This document shows, one piece after another, positions 52,366 through 53,476 of a DNA stretch of 53,476 nt (position 1 is its first letter; each line of letters begins with the position of its first letter). The stretch is taken from positions 1 through 53,476 of the forward strand of contig JAIMBE010000002.1 of NCBI GenBank assembly GCA_023511565.1, written 5' to 3'. Both the position numbers and the translations under genes were made by a program. The notes under the pieces are model-generated. The model had not been told where the DNA came from, did not search any database, and was given only the letters and a program-made list of their open reading frames with translations. This DNA is from Bacillota bacterium (GTDB taxonomy: Bacteria; Acidobacteriota; Terriglobia; Acidiferrales; UBA7541).

Positions 52366-52625
52366 GTCGAAGGCGTTCTGGATGGTCAGGTAGCGCGCGG
52401 CGAAGTCCGGCGCGCGCACGAACAGGGTCGGCGTGCGGAAGGTGCCCCATTTCTTGCCGTCCGGCGCGGTCAGGCCCGAGGCGGCGAGATGGCTGATCAC
52501 CGAGCCCTTCCGGTCCTCGCCGATCAGGTGGATGAAGGGCTTGTCGATCGAGACCTGCTCGTCCCACACGCCCTTGGTGACGAAGATGCGGAACGGCTTG
52601 GTCCCGTTGGCCGGCGCCGCGGCGA
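52345..52625 (-). pseudogene. Pectinesterase fragment
   Basis: Read leftward, the segment gives FRIFVTKGVWDEQVSIDKPF, HLIGEDRKGSVISH, TAPDGKKWGTF and ARYLTIQNAFDG, the N-terminal signatures of pectin methylesterase (family CE8). About 90 residues are present; the catalytic QAVA/DTF-type region would be further on and is missing. The product would demethylate pectin outside the cell. Both ends are cut by junctions, and its direction is opposite to the glycan operon. Confidence 0.6.
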
Positions 52626-52914
52626 CCGCGACCGACGCGCCGACCGCCCCGAGCAGGTGCCGGCGTTCCCGCGGCGGGGCCGAGCCCGACAGGAAGAAGA
52701 GGTTCGCCACCGCGATGTCGTCGCCGCGGGCGGAGCGGACGATCGCGAGGCCGAACGCGTACGCCCACACCGGCAACGACACGAAGAACGCGCCGGCGCT
52801 CACCGCCACCGACGCAGCATCGAACGCGCCCGCGCCGAGGGCGTCGGGGACGGCGACCGCGGCGAACAGCGCGACGCTCGCCCACGACGCGGCGACGACC
52901 GCCCGCCCCCTCAC
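52620..52914 (-). pseudogene. Actinobacterial-type membrane protein fragment
   Basis: A GTG at 52914 overlaps the preceding stop by four bases (GTGA), a natural coupled start. The fragment (VRGRAVVAASWASVALFAAV and onward) contains two or three hydrophobic segments and a hydrophilic loop ARGDDIAVANLFFLSG. No named family was recognised. Its very high GC content and Arg/Ala/Val-rich style resemble Actinomycetota and not the rest of the window. It is cut near 52620 by the junction to the pectinesterase piece. Confidence 0.55.
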
Positions 52915-53230
52915 GCCGGCAGGGTCCCCGCCGGCGCGCCCCGCGCGAGCGCGAGGAGCGGCTCGACGAGGCGGTCGTAGGAGTGGCCCTCGACCGCGCG
53001 GCGGCGGGCCGCCGCGCCCATGCGCGCCCGCAGGTCGCCGTCCTCGACGAGCCCGGCGACGGCCGCGCGCACCGCGTCGACGTCGCGCGGCGGCACGACG
53101 CGGCCCGTCACGCCGTCCTCCACGGCCTCGTGGGAGCCGCCGCTGCGCCCGGCGACCGCCGGCACGCCGCACGCGGCGGCCTCGAGGAACACGATGCCGA
53201 ACCCCTCGGCCTCGAGGTCCACCTCGGCCG
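52911..53230 (-). pseudogene. Glycosyltransferase family 4, C-terminal fragment
   Basis: About 105 codons encode the donor-binding end of a GT4 enzyme: EGFGIVFLEAAACGVPAVAG, GGSHEAVEDGVTGRVVPP and a C-terminal helix region with RRRAVEGHSYDRLVEPLL. The gene ends naturally at 52911, overlapping the start of the membrane protein piece. The sequence is much more GC-rich than the two glycosyltransferase genes of the operon, which points to another organism. Its upstream part is replaced by the BtpA-like piece. Confidence 0.65.
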
Positions 53231-53476
53231 ACGCCATTGGTCCGGACACAAGCAGGGCATCCGCCAGGGAGGAAAACACCACCGACCGGGCTATCATCTC
53301 GATGGGCCGCTTTGCATCCAGGTCCGAGGCGAATTCGGGGACAATGTTGTAGAACAGTCTCAGGCCCAAGCCGCCGATAAGCCTGCGGTGGCGAAGCACC
53401 GAAGCGCAGTCCGTGCTCCAGAGCCCCATATCACTTGAGTATACCCCGGTGAACACCTCGCGGACGAACTGTGCCC
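53215..53476 (-). pseudogene. BtpA/SgcQ-family protein fragment
   Basis: Read leftward from the window end, the piece gives FVREVFTGVYSSDMGLW, then an RHRRLIGG stretch, LFYNIVPEFASDL, KRPIEMIARSVVFSSLADALLVSGPM. This pattern (RPIE...A, ADALLVSGP) is that of the BtpA/SgcQ family of TIM-barrel proteins. About 80 residues remain; the start is outside the window and the end is lost at a junction near 53215-53240, where the reading frame passes directly into the glycosyltransferase piece. Confidence 0.5.

Larger units (their letters stand above)
52345..53476. other. Chimeric contig end
   Basis: At least three further joins are needed to explain this stretch: epimerase to pectinesterase (about 52345-52375), pectinesterase to a very GC-rich gene pair (about 52605-52640), and that pair to a BtpA-like gene (about 53205-53240). 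All breaks fall inside genes, and the base composition changes sharply at two of them. It should be trimmed before any comparative use. Confidence 0.8.

Noticed and set aside
52132-52980. A 282-codon gene starting as an epimerase
   Set aside because: Only the first 78 or so codons are epimerase; the rest is antisense to foreign pieces and reads as Arg-rich nonsense.
50680-53172. An 830-codon open frame on the minus strand
   Set aside because: It runs through the chimeric pieces and then antisense through the second glycosyltransferase gene; only short parts are real coding sequence, and they belong to different genes.
52345-53476. A novel gene cluster joining pectin degradation, glycosyl transfer and BtpA
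   Set aside because: Every piece is truncated within its domain and composition changes at the joins; an artefact explains this better than biology.

Overview
The window looks like a chromosomal piece of a Gram-negative, GC-rich bacterium, most likely a member of the Acidobacteriota. This is inferred from the gene repertoire: an LptD outer-membrane lipopolysaccharide (LPS) assembly protein, a DUF5916 outer-membrane protein, a DUF885 protein, a PilZ protein, a stand-alone frataxin (CyaY), Tat-exported hydrolases and an HD-GYP/GGDEF sensor. Genes are densely packed on both strands. No insertion sequence, phage gene, CRISPR array or integration site was seen.

Layout. Positions 1-260 hold tRNA-Tyr (cut by the window edge) and tRNA-Thr. 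Positions 380-6200 carry a hypothetical protein, an M23 envelope peptidase, thiL and a class A penicillin-binding protein. Positions 6300-13600 carry a DUF885 hydrolase, a DUF4198/NTF2-like fusion, a small membrane protein, fabH and a DUF5916 barrel protein. Positions 13780-15650 hold a persulfide dioxygenase with two rhodanese domains facing an OsmC-family protein. Positions 15747-19244 encode a very large c-di-GMP sensor. Then come gltX, cyaY, a Tat-exported dienelactone hydrolase, a leftward thiol-redox pair (ccdA-tlpA) and a leftward lptD-amidase-surE set. Positions 29300-45160 are rich in peptide and amino-acid breakdown (S41, L-2-hydroxyglutarate oxidase, glycosylasparaginase, tryptophanase, tandem M42, P1/DmpA, M20), with a deoxynucleoside kinase, an ABC exporter, tRNA-Ser and a PilZ protein. 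Positions 45194-52360 are a rightward polysaccharide cluster: glycosyltransferase, methyltransferase, asparagine synthetase, carbamoyltransferase, glycosyltransferase and the start of a sugar-nucleotide epimerase.

The last 1.1 kb (about 52350-53476) is not a natural continuation. The epimerase breaks off after about 78 codons. It is followed on the opposite strand by pieces of a pectinesterase, a very GC-rich actinobacterial-looking gene pair and a BtpA-like protein, each cut in mid-gene. This is best read as a chimeric contig end and should not be interpreted as a gene cluster.

Themes. The genome appears geared to degrading peptides and proteins, with many exported hydrolases. It has an envelope with LPS and a decorated glycan, persulfide and thiol handling, and c-di-GMP signalling. 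Promoters with recognisable sigma-70 -10 elements can be read in front of many genes. Two of them, at the genes starting at 382 (+) and 13599 (-), lie so close to the start codon that the mRNAs are probably leaderless.
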